A stretch of 16,710 nucleotides of DNA from contig JAKBAG010000041.1 in the NCBI GenBank assembly GCA_021809235.1, positions 1-16,710 on the forward strand, in the 5' to 3' direction. Made by a program: the position numbers and the translations under genes. Below are positions 1-7,833 of the stretch, in pieces. This DNA comes from Acidobacteriota bacterium (GTDB taxonomy: Bacteria > Acidobacteriota > Terriglobia > Terriglobales > Acidobacteriaceae). How positions within the stretch are numbered: position 1 is the stretch's first letter; each line of letters begins with the position of its first letter. Under the pieces are notes generated by a model. That model made no database searches. It saw only the letters and a list, made by a program, of their open reading frames with translations, and was not told the origin of the DNA.

Positions 1-665
1 ACTCGATTCCCCGCTTCACCGAGTTTGAGATTCCGCTGGAAGTAGTGGCAGAGCTCTCCTCGCATCCCAATATCTGGGGGATCAAGGAGTCCAGCGGCAG
101 CGTGGACCGGATTCGCGATCTGGTGCAGGCAACGCGCCTGGCGCCACGCCGCACGGTGACGGTGACCACGATCTTTGAAGCGGTGACGGCGCGCATGTTG
201 CGTCCCGTTCCGGCCTCTGGCGGCGACGGGCTGATTCCAGCCGAGAGCCTTGCCGGAGGCGTGGCAGCCCCTTCAGTGGTTGCTCCGGCCGTGGTTGCCC
301 CGGCGCTTAAGACTCGCACCCGCGAAGTGGGATTTCAGGTGCTTACCGGATCCGTCGGTAACCTGAAGGAGTCCCTGGATGCCGGAGCCTCCGGTGCCGT
401 ACTTGCCTTTGCTGCCTGCGCACCCCAGGCCTGCCAGGAGATCTACTCCGCATGGAAAGAGCACGATGAGGCGCTGGCGCTGGCCAAGCAACTGCGCATT
501 GCAGATGCGGCAGCTTTCGTGGGCAATCGCCTCGGCGTAGCCGGGGTAAAGTATGCCTGCGATTGGAATGGTTACTTTGGCGGCCGCGCTCGTTCTCCTC
601 TGCTGGCTCTCGATGCGGCCACCCGGATGGAGATAGAGACCAGAATGGCGACGATTCGCAGCTGA
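1..665 (+). CDS. DapA-superfamily aldolase (dihydrodipicolinate synthase-like), N-terminus outside window
   Basis: The gene runs in from the left edge; the reading frame is open from base 3 and ends with TGA at 663-665. The first visible residues (SIPRFTEFEIPLEVVAELSS, then HPNIWGIKESSG) match the region of the DapA/N-acetylneuraminate-lyase (beta/alpha)8-barrel family around the Schiff-base lysine; that lysine is the AAG codon at 84-86. The later VLTGS segment and a Gly/Ala-rich strand-helix fit the C-terminal half of the barrel. Between lysine and VLTGS there are about 87 residues, roughly 60 more than in typical DapA, including an Ala/Pro/Val-rich repeat. In lysine biosynthesis DapA condenses pyruvate with aspartate semialdehyde, but the superfamily also includes other pyruvate or 2-oxo acid aldolases. 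With the N-terminal half missing and an unusual insertion, the substrate cannot be assigned. An internal GTG at 45 is not the start, because homology continues upstream of it. Confidence 0.85.
   Translation, partial: SIPRFTEFEIPLEVVAELSSHPNIWGIKESSGSVDRIRDLVQATRLAPRRTVTVTTIFEAVTARMLRPVPASGGDGLIPAESLAGGVAAPSVVAPAVVAPALKTRTREVGFQVLTGSVGNLKESLDAGASGAVLAFAACAPQACQEIYSAWKEHDEALALAKQLRIADAAAFVGNRLGVAGVKYACDWNGYFGGRARSPLLALDAATRMEIETRMATIRS
261..305 (+). repeat. Three tandem 15-bp units in the aldolase insertion
   Basis: Three consecutive 15-base units, 261-275, 276-290 and 291-305, encode the pentapeptides VAAPS, VVAPA and VVAPA in frame. Units two and three differ at only two positions; the first is more diverged. 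The repeat sits inside the extra segment of the aldolase and probably forms a flexible Ala/Pro loop. It is short and could have grown by slippage. Confidence 0.8.
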
Positions 666-823
666 TTGCCTGCAGAGATGCCCGGATGTCGGCAGTTGCG
701 CAATTGCTGATCAAGGGAACAGCTGCGAAGCCAAAGCGACTGGCTGGCAGTCTCTTTTGCCGCATTCCCGATGAGGGCATTGTGCGTTTCTGGTTTGGAC
801 TTCGGTTTCCATCCTATTGCAAT

Positions 824-837
824 GCGGGAATTCCCGC
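824..837. promoter_or_regulatory. 14-bp perfect palindrome upstream of korA
   Basis: GCGGGAATTCCCGC reads identically on both strands. Its right end is 33 bases before the TATAAT at 871-876, so it lies just upstream of or at the -35 region of the likely kor promoter, where an activator or repressor could bind. A related half (GGGAATCCCGCC) recurs at 951-962, directly before the korA start. No regulator can be assigned from sequence alone. Confidence 0.35.
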
Positions 838-870
838 CGGTGCACCCGGCACGAGTTGCTGCCAAATCGC

Positions 871-876
871 TATAAT
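871..876 (+). promoter_or_regulatory. Candidate -10 element of the korAB promoter
   Basis: A perfect TATAAT lies 87 bases upstream of the korA ATG in the 298-bp gap after the aldolase gene. There is no good -35 hexamer at 16-18 bases spacing (the best is GGCACG-like), so the promoter would be weak or activator-dependent. A perfect 14-bp palindrome lies just upstream. No RNA gene or other ORF is convincing in this gap (666-963). Confidence 0.4.
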
Positions 877-963
877 CGTGGGTGGAGTGGAAGCATTGCT
901 GGAAACAGGTACGAACATCAGCATTCTTTCCCGGAAAATTCATCGCGAAGGGAATCCCGCCAC

Positions 964-2814
964 ATGGCGACAGGAGACCTTGCTCTGGGTCATGAGCAGA
1001 GCAAATCGGCAGTAGTCGATGCGCAGCAGCGCGTCGTCAATGACTTCAGCATCCAGGTGGCAACCGTCAATGGTTCCGGTTCCCAGTCCGCCAACAGCGT
1101 CCTGCTGAAGAGCATCTTCAACATGGGCGTACCGGTGAGCGGCAAGAACCTGTTCCCCTCAAACATCGCAGGTCTGCCCACCTGGTACACGATTCGTGCC
1201 AGCAAAGATGGCTATGTGGCGCGGCGCAAGAAGATTGACATTCTGGTGGCCATGAATGCCGAGACTGCTCGGGAAGACATCCTGGGGCTACATTCCGGCT
1301 CGGTGGCCATCTATGACGAGACGCTGAACCTGAGCCAGTATCGGCAGGATGTGGTCTGCTACCCGGTTCCGTTTGACAAGATCACAGCTGCTGTCTGCCC
1401 GGAAGCTCGCCTGCGCAAGCTGGTGAAGAACATGGTTTACGTCGGTGTGGTCGCGCACCTGCTGCAGATTGACATGTCCAGTGTGGAAGCAGCCCTGGCC
1501 AAACAATTTGCCAAAAAGCAAAAAGCCCTTGATCTCAACTTTGGCGCAGTGCGCGCCGGTGCCGAGTATGCCGCCGAGCATCTGTCCAAGCAGGATCCGT
1601 TCCTCATCGAACGCATGAATTCGACAGCCGGCAAGATCATCATTGACGGAAACTCTGCCGCGGGACTGGGCGCGGTGTTTGCCGGTGTCACCGTCGTCGC
1701 CTGGTATCCGATCACCCCTTCCACCTCACTGGTGGAGGCCACCATCGAGTATTTGAAGAAATTCCGTGTAACCGAAGAGGGCAAGGCAACCTTTGCTGTG
1801 GTGCAGGCTGAGGATGAACTGGCGGCCATCGGCATGGTGCTCGGTGCGGGATGGGCAGGCGCCCGTTCAATGACGGCAACGTCAGGCCCTGGCATTTCGC
1901 TGATGGCTGAGTTCAGCGGGTTGGGATATTTTGCGGAGATTCCGGGCGTCATCTTCGACGTACAGCGCACCGGGCCATCCACCGGCATGCCCACGCGTAC
2001 CTCCCAGGCAGATCTGCTTTCTACCGCATTCCTTTCGCACGGGGATACAAAGCATGTGATTCTGCTTCCCGGCTCTGTCAAGGAGTGCTTTGAATTTGGC
2101 TATGCCGCCTTCGATCTGACCGAACGGCTGCAGACGCCGGTCTTCGTGCTTTCCGATCTCGATCTAGGCATGAATAACTGGATGTCGGATCCATTCACCT
2201 ATCCGGAAACGCCACTCGATCGCGGCAAGGTGCTGACCGCCGAAGACCTGAATCGACTTGGTGGTTTTGCTCGCTACGCTGATGTGGATGGCGATGGTAT
2301 CGGCTATCGCACACTGCCTGGCACGGATCATCCCAAGGCCGCCTACTTCACACGTGGCTCAGGTCACAACAGCAAGGCAGGCTACACGGAAAAGCCGGAA
2401 GATTACCTGGAGATCATGGACCGGCTAATACGCAAGTTTGACACGGCGCGTACCCTTGTTCCCGCACCGGTGGTCACCGGCAATGGCAAGGCATCCGTAG
2501 GCGTGATTGCTTACGGAAGCTCCGATTTTGCCGTGGTGGAAGCACTGGATGAGCTTAAGAAGCAGCATGCGGTGGAAGTGGATTACATGCGTGTCCGCGC
2601 TTATCCCTTTACGCAGTCCGTGCATGAGTTTGTGGCCTCGCATGAGCGCATTTATGTGGTAGAGCAGGATCGCGACGCGCAGCTTGCCAGCCTGCTGAAA
2701 CTGGATTTGGCTGCTGATCAGGCCGTGAAGCTGCATAGCATCCTTCACTTCAATGGTCTGCCGATCGATGCCGAATCGATTCTTACTGAACTGGTCGTCA
2801 AGGAGGGCCTCTGA
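964..2814 (+). CDS. korA: 2-oxoglutarate:ferredoxin oxidoreductase, alpha subunit (gamma-alpha fusion)
   Basis: The 616-residue protein has the usual KorA layout. An N-terminal gamma domain (about residues 25-210) contains a GSGSQSAN stretch and a NLFPSNIAGLPTWY segment. The pyrimidine-binding alpha domain begins near residue 224 (IIIDGNSAAGLGAVFAG), with the family signature YPITPSTS at 248-255 and then the QAEDELAAIGMVLGAGWAGA and TSGPGISLM motifs; a domain II/III region follows to the end. With KorB it would decarboxylate 2-oxoglutarate with CoA to succinyl-CoA, reducing ferredoxin, in the cytoplasm. The start at 964 is chosen because homology begins there and AAGGGA lies 10 bases upstream; the open frame extends back to 817, but that stretch does not look like protein. 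The TGA is three bases before korB, so the pair is one transcription unit. Other 2-oxoacids cannot be excluded as substrates. Confidence 0.92.
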   Translation: MATGDLALGHEQSKSAVVDAQQRVVNDFSIQVATVNGSGSQSANSVLLKSIFNMGVPVSGKNLFPSNIAGLPTWYTIRASKDGYVARRKKIDILVAMNAETAREDILGLHSGSVAIYDETLNLSQYRQDVVCYPVPFDKITAAVCPEARLRKLVKNMVYVGVVAHLLQIDMSSVEAALAKQFAKKQKALDLNFGAVRAGAEYAAEHLSKQDPFLIERMNSTAGKIIIDGNSAAGLGAVFAGVTVVAWYPITPSTSLVEATIEYLKKFRVTEEGKATFAVVQAEDELAAIGMVLGAGWAGARSMTATSGPGISLMAEFSGLGYFAEIPGVIFDVQRTGPSTGMPTRTSQADLLSTAFLSHGDTKHVILLPGSVKECFEFGYAAFDLTERLQTPVFVLSDLDLGMNNWMSDPFTYPETPLDRGKVLTAEDLNRLGGFARYADVDGDGIGYRTLPGTDHPKAAYFTRGSGHNSKAGYTEKPEDYLEIMDRLIRKFDTARTLVPAPVVTGNGKASVGVIAYGSSDFAVVEALDELKKQHAVEVDYMRVRAYPFTQSVHEFVASHERIYVVEQDRDAQLASLLKLDLAADQAVKLHSILHFNGLPIDAESILTELVVKEGL

Positions 2815-2817
2815 TTT

Positions 2818-3873
2818 ATGGCAACTGCAACTGCAACCCCCACGGGCACTCCCGGACCCAAGGTGAACCGGATCGGACTTCCCGTTCTGGAATATCGCGG
2901 CGGCAAGACAACGCTCTGCGCCGGCTGTGGCCACAATGCCATCTCGGAGCGCATTATCGATGCTCTGTTTGAGATGGGTGTTCAGCCGGAGCGCGTGATG
3001 AAGCTATCCGGTATTGGGTGCTCGTCCAAAAGCCCGGCTTACTTCCTGAGCCGCGCTCACAGCTTCAACAGCGTTCACGGTCGCATGCCTTCGGTGGCCA
3101 CCGGTGCTGTGCTGGCCAACCACACCATGATGGCGCTTGGTGTCTCCGGGGACGGAGACACGGCCTCCATCGGCATGGGACAGTTTGTACACATGATGCG
3201 CCGCAACCTGCCCATGATTTACATCATCGAGGACAACGGCGTTTACGGCCTGACCAAAGGGCAGTTCTCTGCCACTGCGGATATCGGCTCCAAGCTGAAG
3301 ACCGGCGTCATCAATGATCTGCCTGCCATCGACACCTGCGCCATGGCCATCCAACTGGGTGCCACCTTCGTCGGTCGCTCCTTCTCCGGCGACAAAAAGC
3401 AACTGCTGTCCATGCTGAAGGCTGCGGTTGCGCACAAGGGAACGGTAATGCTGGACGTGATCAGCCCGTGCGTTACCTTCAATGATCATGAAGGCTCCAC
3501 CAAGAGCTACAAGTTCATGCAGGAGCACGATGAGCCAATCAACGAGCTTGGCTTTGTGCCCAGCTTTGAAGAGATCGACATCGAATACGATGCAGGCACC
3601 ACCACAGATGTCACCATGCATGATGGTTCAAGCCTGCGTCTTCGCAAGCTGCGGGAAGACTTTAACCCAACGGATCGGGTTGGTTCAGTCCGAACACTGA
3701 TGGAAGCTCATGAGAACGGAGAGATTCTTACCGGTGTCTTTTACATCGACACGGCCAAGCCCACATTCACCGACCTGCTAAACCTGGTCGATCGGCCTCT
3801 TGGCACCCAGCCGGAGTCTGTCACCAAGCCCTCGGCTGCCGTACTGCAGAAGGTGATGGCAGGGCTACAGTAG
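2818..3873 (+). CDS. korB: 2-oxoglutarate:ferredoxin oxidoreductase, beta subunit
   Basis: The 351-residue protein carries the thiamine-diphosphate motif GDGDTASIG at 111-119, followed by EDNGVYGLTKGQ at 138-149, as in the beta subunits of 2-oxoacid:ferredoxin oxidoreductases. Cys34 and Cys37 (CAGCGHN), together with a downstream Cys at 68 or 218, fit the set that binds one [4Fe-4S] cluster. There is no separate ferredoxin-type delta domain, so this is the two-subunit KorAB form found in many bacteria. A strong AAGGAGG lies at 2800-2806 inside the end of korA, 11 bases before the ATG, and the genes are three bases apart, which supports co-translation. The first 18 residues (Ala/Thr/Pro-rich) look like a variable tail. 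It likely works in the TCA cycle in place of, or beside, the NAD-linked 2-oxoglutarate dehydrogenase. Confidence 0.93.
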   Translation: MATATATPTGTPGPKVNRIGLPVLEYRGGKTTLCAGCGHNAISERIIDALFEMGVQPERVMKLSGIGCSSKSPAYFLSRAHSFNSVHGRMPSVATGAVLANHTMMALGVSGDGDTASIGMGQFVHMMRRNLPMIYIIEDNGVYGLTKGQFSATADIGSKLKTGVINDLPAIDTCAMAIQLGATFVGRSFSGDKKQLLSMLKAAVAHKGTVMLDVISPCVTFNDHEGSTKSYKFMQEHDEPINELGFVPSFEEIDIEYDAGTTTDVTMHDGSSLRLRKLREDFNPTDRVGSVRTLMEAHENGEILTGVFYIDTAKPTFTDLLNLVDRPLGTQPESVTKPSAAVLQKVMAGLQ

Positions 3874-4224
3874 CAGTTCTCGGCTGCTTGATTTTCCTCT
3901 CATTGCGTCAGAAAGATATGGGCCAGGCAGATGCCTGGCCCATATCTTTCTGACGAACACTCGAGCAGATTTGAACGCACTCTTACCGATCGGATTGTCT
4001 CTCCGCTACTGGCACTTCTCCAGTGCATTCTCCCGGTCCGGTCTGGACTACCTGCCATCCAATGGCTGATAGCGGAAGTGCGATTCGGGATTCCATTCAC
4101 GCAAAATTCATACGGCAGTGTCGGATCAAAAGAATCTTCATGAAGCTCCGGTATTTCCCTTTTCAGTTGAACGTCGATGTGACACGATAAGTCTGCATGA
4201 TCCGAGCAGGGAGGCTGCAGAACG
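3874..4224. other. Intergenic region between korB and the formate operon
   Basis: This 351-bp stretch has no convincing gene. It contains the strong palindrome at 3906-3955. It also has a short inverted pair ACTGG/CCAGT around 4010-4025 and a CTTCATGAAG palindrome near 4136-4145. A plausible 70-codon frame at 3931-4143 starts inside the palindrome, has no ribosome-binding site and no recognisable domain, so it is not called. TTGAAC at 4167-4172 resembles a -35 box, but no -10 element stands at proper spacing. The formate-operon promoter is presumably here but could not be placed. Confidence 0.6.
3906..3955. terminator. Perfect 24-bp inverted repeat, probable bidirectional terminator
   Basis: Bases 3906-3929 and 3932-3955 are exact reverse complements separated by two bases, starting 33 bases after the korB stop. 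The core is GC-rich (GGGCCAGGC/GCCTGGCCC), with an A-rich left end (AGAAAGATAT) and a T-rich right end (ATATCTTTCT). This resembles intrinsic terminators in which the U tract is part of the stem. It would end the kor transcript and shield the downstream formate operon. The perfection and length also allow a cruciform or protein-binding site. Confidence 0.7.
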
Positions 4225-7200
4225 ATGACGGGCGATTGTTACATTTCATTAAACGGAAGACAGGTTGCGGCTCAAACCGGGGAGTTGCTGATCGACGTCA
4301 TCAATCGCTCCCAGGTAGAACTGGCTCAGGTTTGTTATCACCCAAAGCTGGGGCCAATTCAAACCTGTGACACCTGCATGGTGGAGCTGGATGGGCAATT
4401 GACCCGCGCCTGCGCGACCCGGGTAACGGCCAGCATGAAAGTGGAGACAGCCACACCGCGCGCGGACCAGGCCCAGCGTGAGGCCTTCGATCGCATCCTG
4501 GGCAATCATCTTCTGTACTGCACTGTTTGCGATAACAACAACGGCAACTGCACGGTTCACAATACCACCCACCTGCTCGAGGTGGAACATCAGCAGACTC
4601 CGTATCGCCCCAAGCCGTATGACGTGGACATGTCGAACCCGTTTTATCGCTACGATCCCAATCAATGCATCCTGTGTGGTCGCTGCGTGGAGGCCTGCCA
4701 GAATGTGCAGGTCAACGAAACGCTTTCCATTGGCTGGGAGCTGGAGGTACCGCGGGTTTTGTGGGATGGCGGCTCACCAATCGGGGAATCCAGCTGCGTA
4801 AGCTGCGGCCATTGCGTAACGGTCTGCCCCTGCAATGCCCTGATGGAAAAGCCCATGCTGCAGCATGCCGGCTACTTTACGGGGATGACCAAGACGGCGC
4901 TGGATCATGCCATTGATGTGGTCAAGGGCGTGGAACCGAATATCGGATACGGCGCCATCCTGCAGGTGTCGGAGATGGAAGCGGCCATGCGACAGGATCG
5001 CATCCGCAAGACCAAAACCGTATGCACCTACTGTGGCGTGGGCTGCAGCTTTGACCTTTGGACCATTGAGTCGAAGACCGAGCGGCACATCCTGAAAGTG
5101 GAGCCGGCGGAGGGCCCAGCAAATGGCATTTCCACCTGCATCAAGGGCAAGTTTGGATGGGAATACGTCAATAGTCCGGAGCGGCTGACGTCTCCGCTTA
5201 TCCGCGTGAAGGGCGAGAATGGCGCGCCGGACACCTTTCGCAAAGCCAGCTGGGACGAGGCCCTGGATCTGGTGGCGCGGCGCTTCACCGAGATTCGCAA
5301 TGCAAATGGCCCGGATGCACTGAGCTTCATCTCTTCATCCAAGTGCACGAACGAAGAAAGCTACCTGATGCAGAAGCTGGCTCGCAGCGTGATCGGGACC
5401 AACAATATGGACAACTGCTCCCGCTACTGCCAGTCGCCGGCTACGGTGGGGCTGTTCCGAACAGTGGGCTACGGCGGAGACTCCGGCTCCATCTCGGATA
5501 TCGAATCGGCTGGCATGGTGATGGTGGTGGGAGCAAATGCTGCTGAGAATCATCCGGTGCTGGCTACACGGGTCAAGCGCAGTCACAAGCTGCGAGGGCA
5601 GAAGCTCGTGGTTGCCGATCTTCGCAGAAACGAACTTGCTCAACGTGCTGACCTGTTTCTGCGCCCGCATCCCGGCACAGACATGATCTGGCTCTCGGCA
5701 ATCACCAAGTGGATCATTGACAACCAGCTGCACAAGCAGGCATTCATCGATCAGTGGGTCAACCATTTTGAGGAGTACAGGAAAAGCCTTGATCCCTTCA
5801 CGATGGACTATGCCGCCGAGCGGACCGGCATTCCGGCGGAAACACTGATCGATCTGGCGAAGATGATCGTCGCCTCCGATGGTGTTTGCGTCCTGTGGGC
5901 CATGGGCGTGACGCAGCATGTGATGGGTTCTGATACCTCGACGGCCATTTCCAATCTGCTGCTGGCCACCGGCAACTACATGCGCAAGGGAGCAGGATCC
6001 TATCCGCTGCGCGGCCACAACAACGTACAGGGTGCCAGCGACCACGGTGCCATGCCGAACTTCCTGCCCGGATACCAGCCGGTCAGTGACCCGGGGGTCC
6101 GGGCCCGATTTGAAGCAGTCTGGGGGACGAAGATCCCCGAAAAACCAGGACTGGACAATCATCAGATGGTGGATGCCATCCACGAGGGCAGTCTGAAGGC
6201 CATGTATCTCTTCGGAGAAGAGATGAGCATGGTCGACTCGAATGCCAACTTCGTTTCCGCTGCGCTGGCCAAGCTGGACTTTTTCGTCGTGCAGGATATC
6301 TTCTTCACCGAAACCTGTAAGTTTGCCGACGTCATCCTGCCTGCCAGCCCGAGCCTGGAAAAGGAAGGCACCTTCACCAGCACGGAGCGGCGCATCCAGC
6401 GCCTCTATCAGGTCTTTGAGCCGCTGGGCGACAGTCGTCCTGACTGGCAGATCATCCTGAGCATTGCCAATCGTCTGGGAGCCAATTGGAACTACCAGCA
6501 TCCTTCGGAAATCTACGCAGAGATTGCTGCGCTGACGCCGTTGATGGCTGGTGTCACCTATGAGCGGCTGGAAGGCTACCGGAGCCTGCAATGGCCGGTA
6601 GCAGCCGATGGAAGCGATCAGCCCCAGCTCTACATGAAGCAGTTCCAATTCCCGGACGGCAAGGCCCGCTTCTACCCGCTGGTGGAAAGCCAGACCACGG
6701 ACCAGCCGGATGCCGAATTCGATCTGCACCTGAACAATGGCCGCCTGCTGGAACACTTCCATGAGGGCAATATGACCTATCGAACCTCCGGCATTCGATC
6801 CAAAACTCCATGTACATTTGTCGAAGTCTCTCCTTCGCTGGCACACGAGCGAGGCATTGAAGACGGCGCATGGGTGGAGCTGACCTCGCGCTACGGAAAG
6901 GTGAAGGTACAGGCGGTGGTGACCAACCGCGTGGAAGGCAACCAGCTGTATATGCCGATGAACTCCACGTCGGAGCCGGTCAACCGCCTGACCAGCAGCC
7001 ACACCGACACTGTGACCCACACACCGGCCTACAAGGAAACCTCTGTCAACCTGAAGGTCATCACCGCCCGAGGCCCCAATCCGCTGCCCAAAACCAATGC
7101 GCGCTGGGGCAAGCCGACACCGCAACGCGGCGTGGAGGTGGAGCGCAAGTGGAAACGCGCCGACTATCGCATGCCAGGCACGCAGTCCCTCATTCAGATT

Positions 7201-7233
7201 CAGCCGGCTGGAAACCAGCCGACAGCAAGGTAG
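4225..7233 (+). CDS. forC: Molybdenum formate dehydrogenase catalytic subunit, ForC type
   Basis: The 1002-residue protein has, in order: a [2Fe-2S] domain (Cys37, 48, 51, 63); a His-Cys3 [4Fe-4S] site (His95, Cys99, 102, 109); two ferredoxin-type [4Fe-4S] sites (Cys148, 151, 154, 158 and Cys191, 194, 197, 201); a molybdopterin oxidoreductase domain with its own [4Fe-4S] site (Cys267, 270, 274, 305); and a C-terminal molybdopterin dinucleotide-binding domain. The Mo ligand is Cys402, in CSRYCQSPATVGL; the next residue is Gln403 where classical formate dehydrogenases have His. Arg596 in PLRGHNNVQG matches the formate-binding Arg of FdhF. This matches B. subtilis ForC (YjgC/YrhE type), which oxidises formate with ForE and menaquinone. 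No twin-arginine signal is present, so it is cytoplasmic. AGGGAGG at 4208-4214 precedes the ATG. The DUF1641 gene follows after five bases. Confidence 0.92.
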   Translation: MTGDCYISLNGRQVAAQTGELLIDVINRSQVELAQVCYHPKLGPIQTCDTCMVELDGQLTRACATRVTASMKVETATPRADQAQREAFDRILGNHLLYCTVCDNNNGNCTVHNTTHLLEVEHQQTPYRPKPYDVDMSNPFYRYDPNQCILCGRCVEACQNVQVNETLSIGWELEVPRVLWDGGSPIGESSCVSCGHCVTVCPCNALMEKPMLQHAGYFTGMTKTALDHAIDVVKGVEPNIGYGAILQVSEMEAAMRQDRIRKTKTVCTYCGVGCSFDLWTIESKTERHILKVEPAEGPANGISTCIKGKFGWEYVNSPERLTSPLIRVKGENGAPDTFRKASWDEALDLVARRFTEIRNANGPDALSFISSSKCTNEESYLMQKLARSVIGTNNMDNCSRYCQSPATVGLFRTVGYGGDSGSISDIESAGMVMVVGANAAENHPVLATRVKRSHKLRGQKLVVADLRRNELAQRADLFLRPHPGTDMIWLSAITKWIIDNQLHKQAFIDQWVNHFEEYRKSLDPFTMDYAAERTGIPAETLIDLAKMIVASDGVCVLWAMGVTQHVMGSDTSTAISNLLLATGNYMRKGAGSYPLRGHNNVQGASDHGAMPNFLPGYQPVSDPGVRARFEAVWGTKIPEKPGLDNHQMVDAIHEGSLKAMYLFGEEMSMVDSNANFVSAALAKLDFFVVQDIFFTETCKFADVILPASPSLEKEGTFTSTERRIQRLYQVFEPLGDSRPDWQIILSIANRLGANWNYQHPSEIYAEIAALTPLMAGVTYERLEGYRSLQWPVAADGSDQPQLYMKQFQFPDGKARFYPLVESQTTDQPDAEFDLHLNNGRLLEHFHEGNMTYRTSGIRSKTPCTFVEVSPSLAHERGIEDGAWVELTSRYGKVKVQAVVTNRVEGNQLYMPMNSTSEPVNRLTSSHTDTVTHTPAYKETSVNLKVITARGPNPLPKTNARWGKPTPQRGVEVERKWKRADYRMPGTQSLIQIQPAGNQPTAR

Positions 7234-7238
7234 GAATC

Positions 7239-7742
7239 ATGGCGCAACCGATTGAGTTGAAGATCGCTCCGCGGGATCCAAAGCAGGAACTGATGGCCAA
7301 ACTGGAGGCCGCTCCGGTGGAATACGCCGCTGCTCTGCTCGACAGCTATGAAACTCTTCAGGCGCTGCATGAAAAAGGCGTCTTCACCACGCTGCGCGGC
7401 GTGCTCGGTGCCGGAGAAAAGATCGTGGAAACGGCAACCTCGGCAGCCAATCGGGAAGATTCCATCCGGGCGATGCGCAACGCCATTCTGCTGGGGCAAA
7501 TTCTGGCATCGATTGACCCGATCGTGCTCGAAGGAACTCTGGTTGCTGTCAAGGACACCTGGGGCAATGCAAAGAATGTACCGTATGATCCGCCCTCGCT
7601 CGCGGGTCTGTTTTCCAGCTTTCTCAGCAAGGACTTCCGCCGCGGCATGGGACTCATCAACCTGCTGCTGAAAAACCTTGCCTACCAGCTCAAAATTCGG
7701 ACCATGCCGGGTGGCACTTCCGAACCAAACCACCGCAGTTAG
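7239..7742 (+). CDS. forE: DUF1641 protein, ForE-like partner of the formate dehydrogenase
   Basis: This 167-residue, mostly helical protein has a C-terminal DUF1641 signature at about 117-150 (DPPSLAGLFSSFLSKDFRRG, then MGLINLLLKNL). The family partner in B. subtilis, ForE, is needed for the ForC dehydrogenase to use menaquinone; a similar electron-transfer or membrane-docking role is inferred here. It has no cysteine and therefore no Fe-S cluster, no signal peptide and no clear transmembrane helix, although the C-terminal amphipathic stretch could touch the membrane. The ATG at 7239 lies five bases after the forC stop, with AGGTAGGA directly upstream; larger open frames reaching back to 6870 only overlap forC. 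Order and spacing strongly support one operon. The name rests on gene order plus the domain, not on close identity. Confidence 0.85.
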   Translation: MAQPIELKIAPRDPKQELMAKLEAAPVEYAAALLDSYETLQALHEKGVFTTLRGVLGAGEKIVETATSAANREDSIRAMRNAILLGQILASIDPIVLEGTLVAVKDTWGNAKNVPYDPPSLAGLFSSFLSKDFRRGMGLINLLLKNLAYQLKIRTMPGGTSEPNHRS

Positions 7743-7786
7743 CCCCGTCAGTTCCCTTCCCCCGCAGTCTGGATCCAGGTTTCCAT

Positions 7787-7808
7787 GGGATAGGTAACAC
7801 CTAGTCCC
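7787..7808. promoter_or_regulatory. Hairpin or operator-like inverted repeat before the OFA transporter
   Basis: TAGGT and ACCTA form perfect five-base arms around AAC (7791-7803), flanked by GGGA and GTCCC, which extend the pairing with one mismatch and one G-T pair. A further 10-bp palindrome, CTGGATCCAG, lies at 7769-7778. Both are in the 91-bp gap between the DUF1641 gene and the transporter, just upstream of its ribosome-binding site. They could bind a regulator or tune read-through into the transporter. There is no T tract. Confidence 0.3.
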
Positions 7809-7833
7809 TGATGTCGTTTTCGGAGGATGTTCT

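Noticed and set aside
847..862. Sigma-54-like promoter (GGCACGAGTTGC) upstream of korA
   Set aside because: The GG-to-GC spacing is 8 bases instead of the required 10, and a TATAAT lies nearby.
817..963. Upstream extension of the korA reading frame
   Set aside because: The extra 49 residues are rich in Arg/Ser/Cys and unlike any KorA; a ribosome-binding site and family homology support the start at 964.
3931..4143. Possible 70-codon gene in the korB-forC gap
   Set aside because: The start lies within the strong hairpin, there is no ribosome-binding site, and no domain is visible.
5428..5430. Selenocysteine at the formate dehydrogenase active site
   Set aside because: The codon is TGC (Cys), not TGA, so no recoding is needed.
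5335..7125. Long minus-strand open frame (596 codons) opposite forC
   Set aside because: It mirrors the codon structure of forC, has no recognisable domain, and is a typical antisense artefact of a GC-rich gene.
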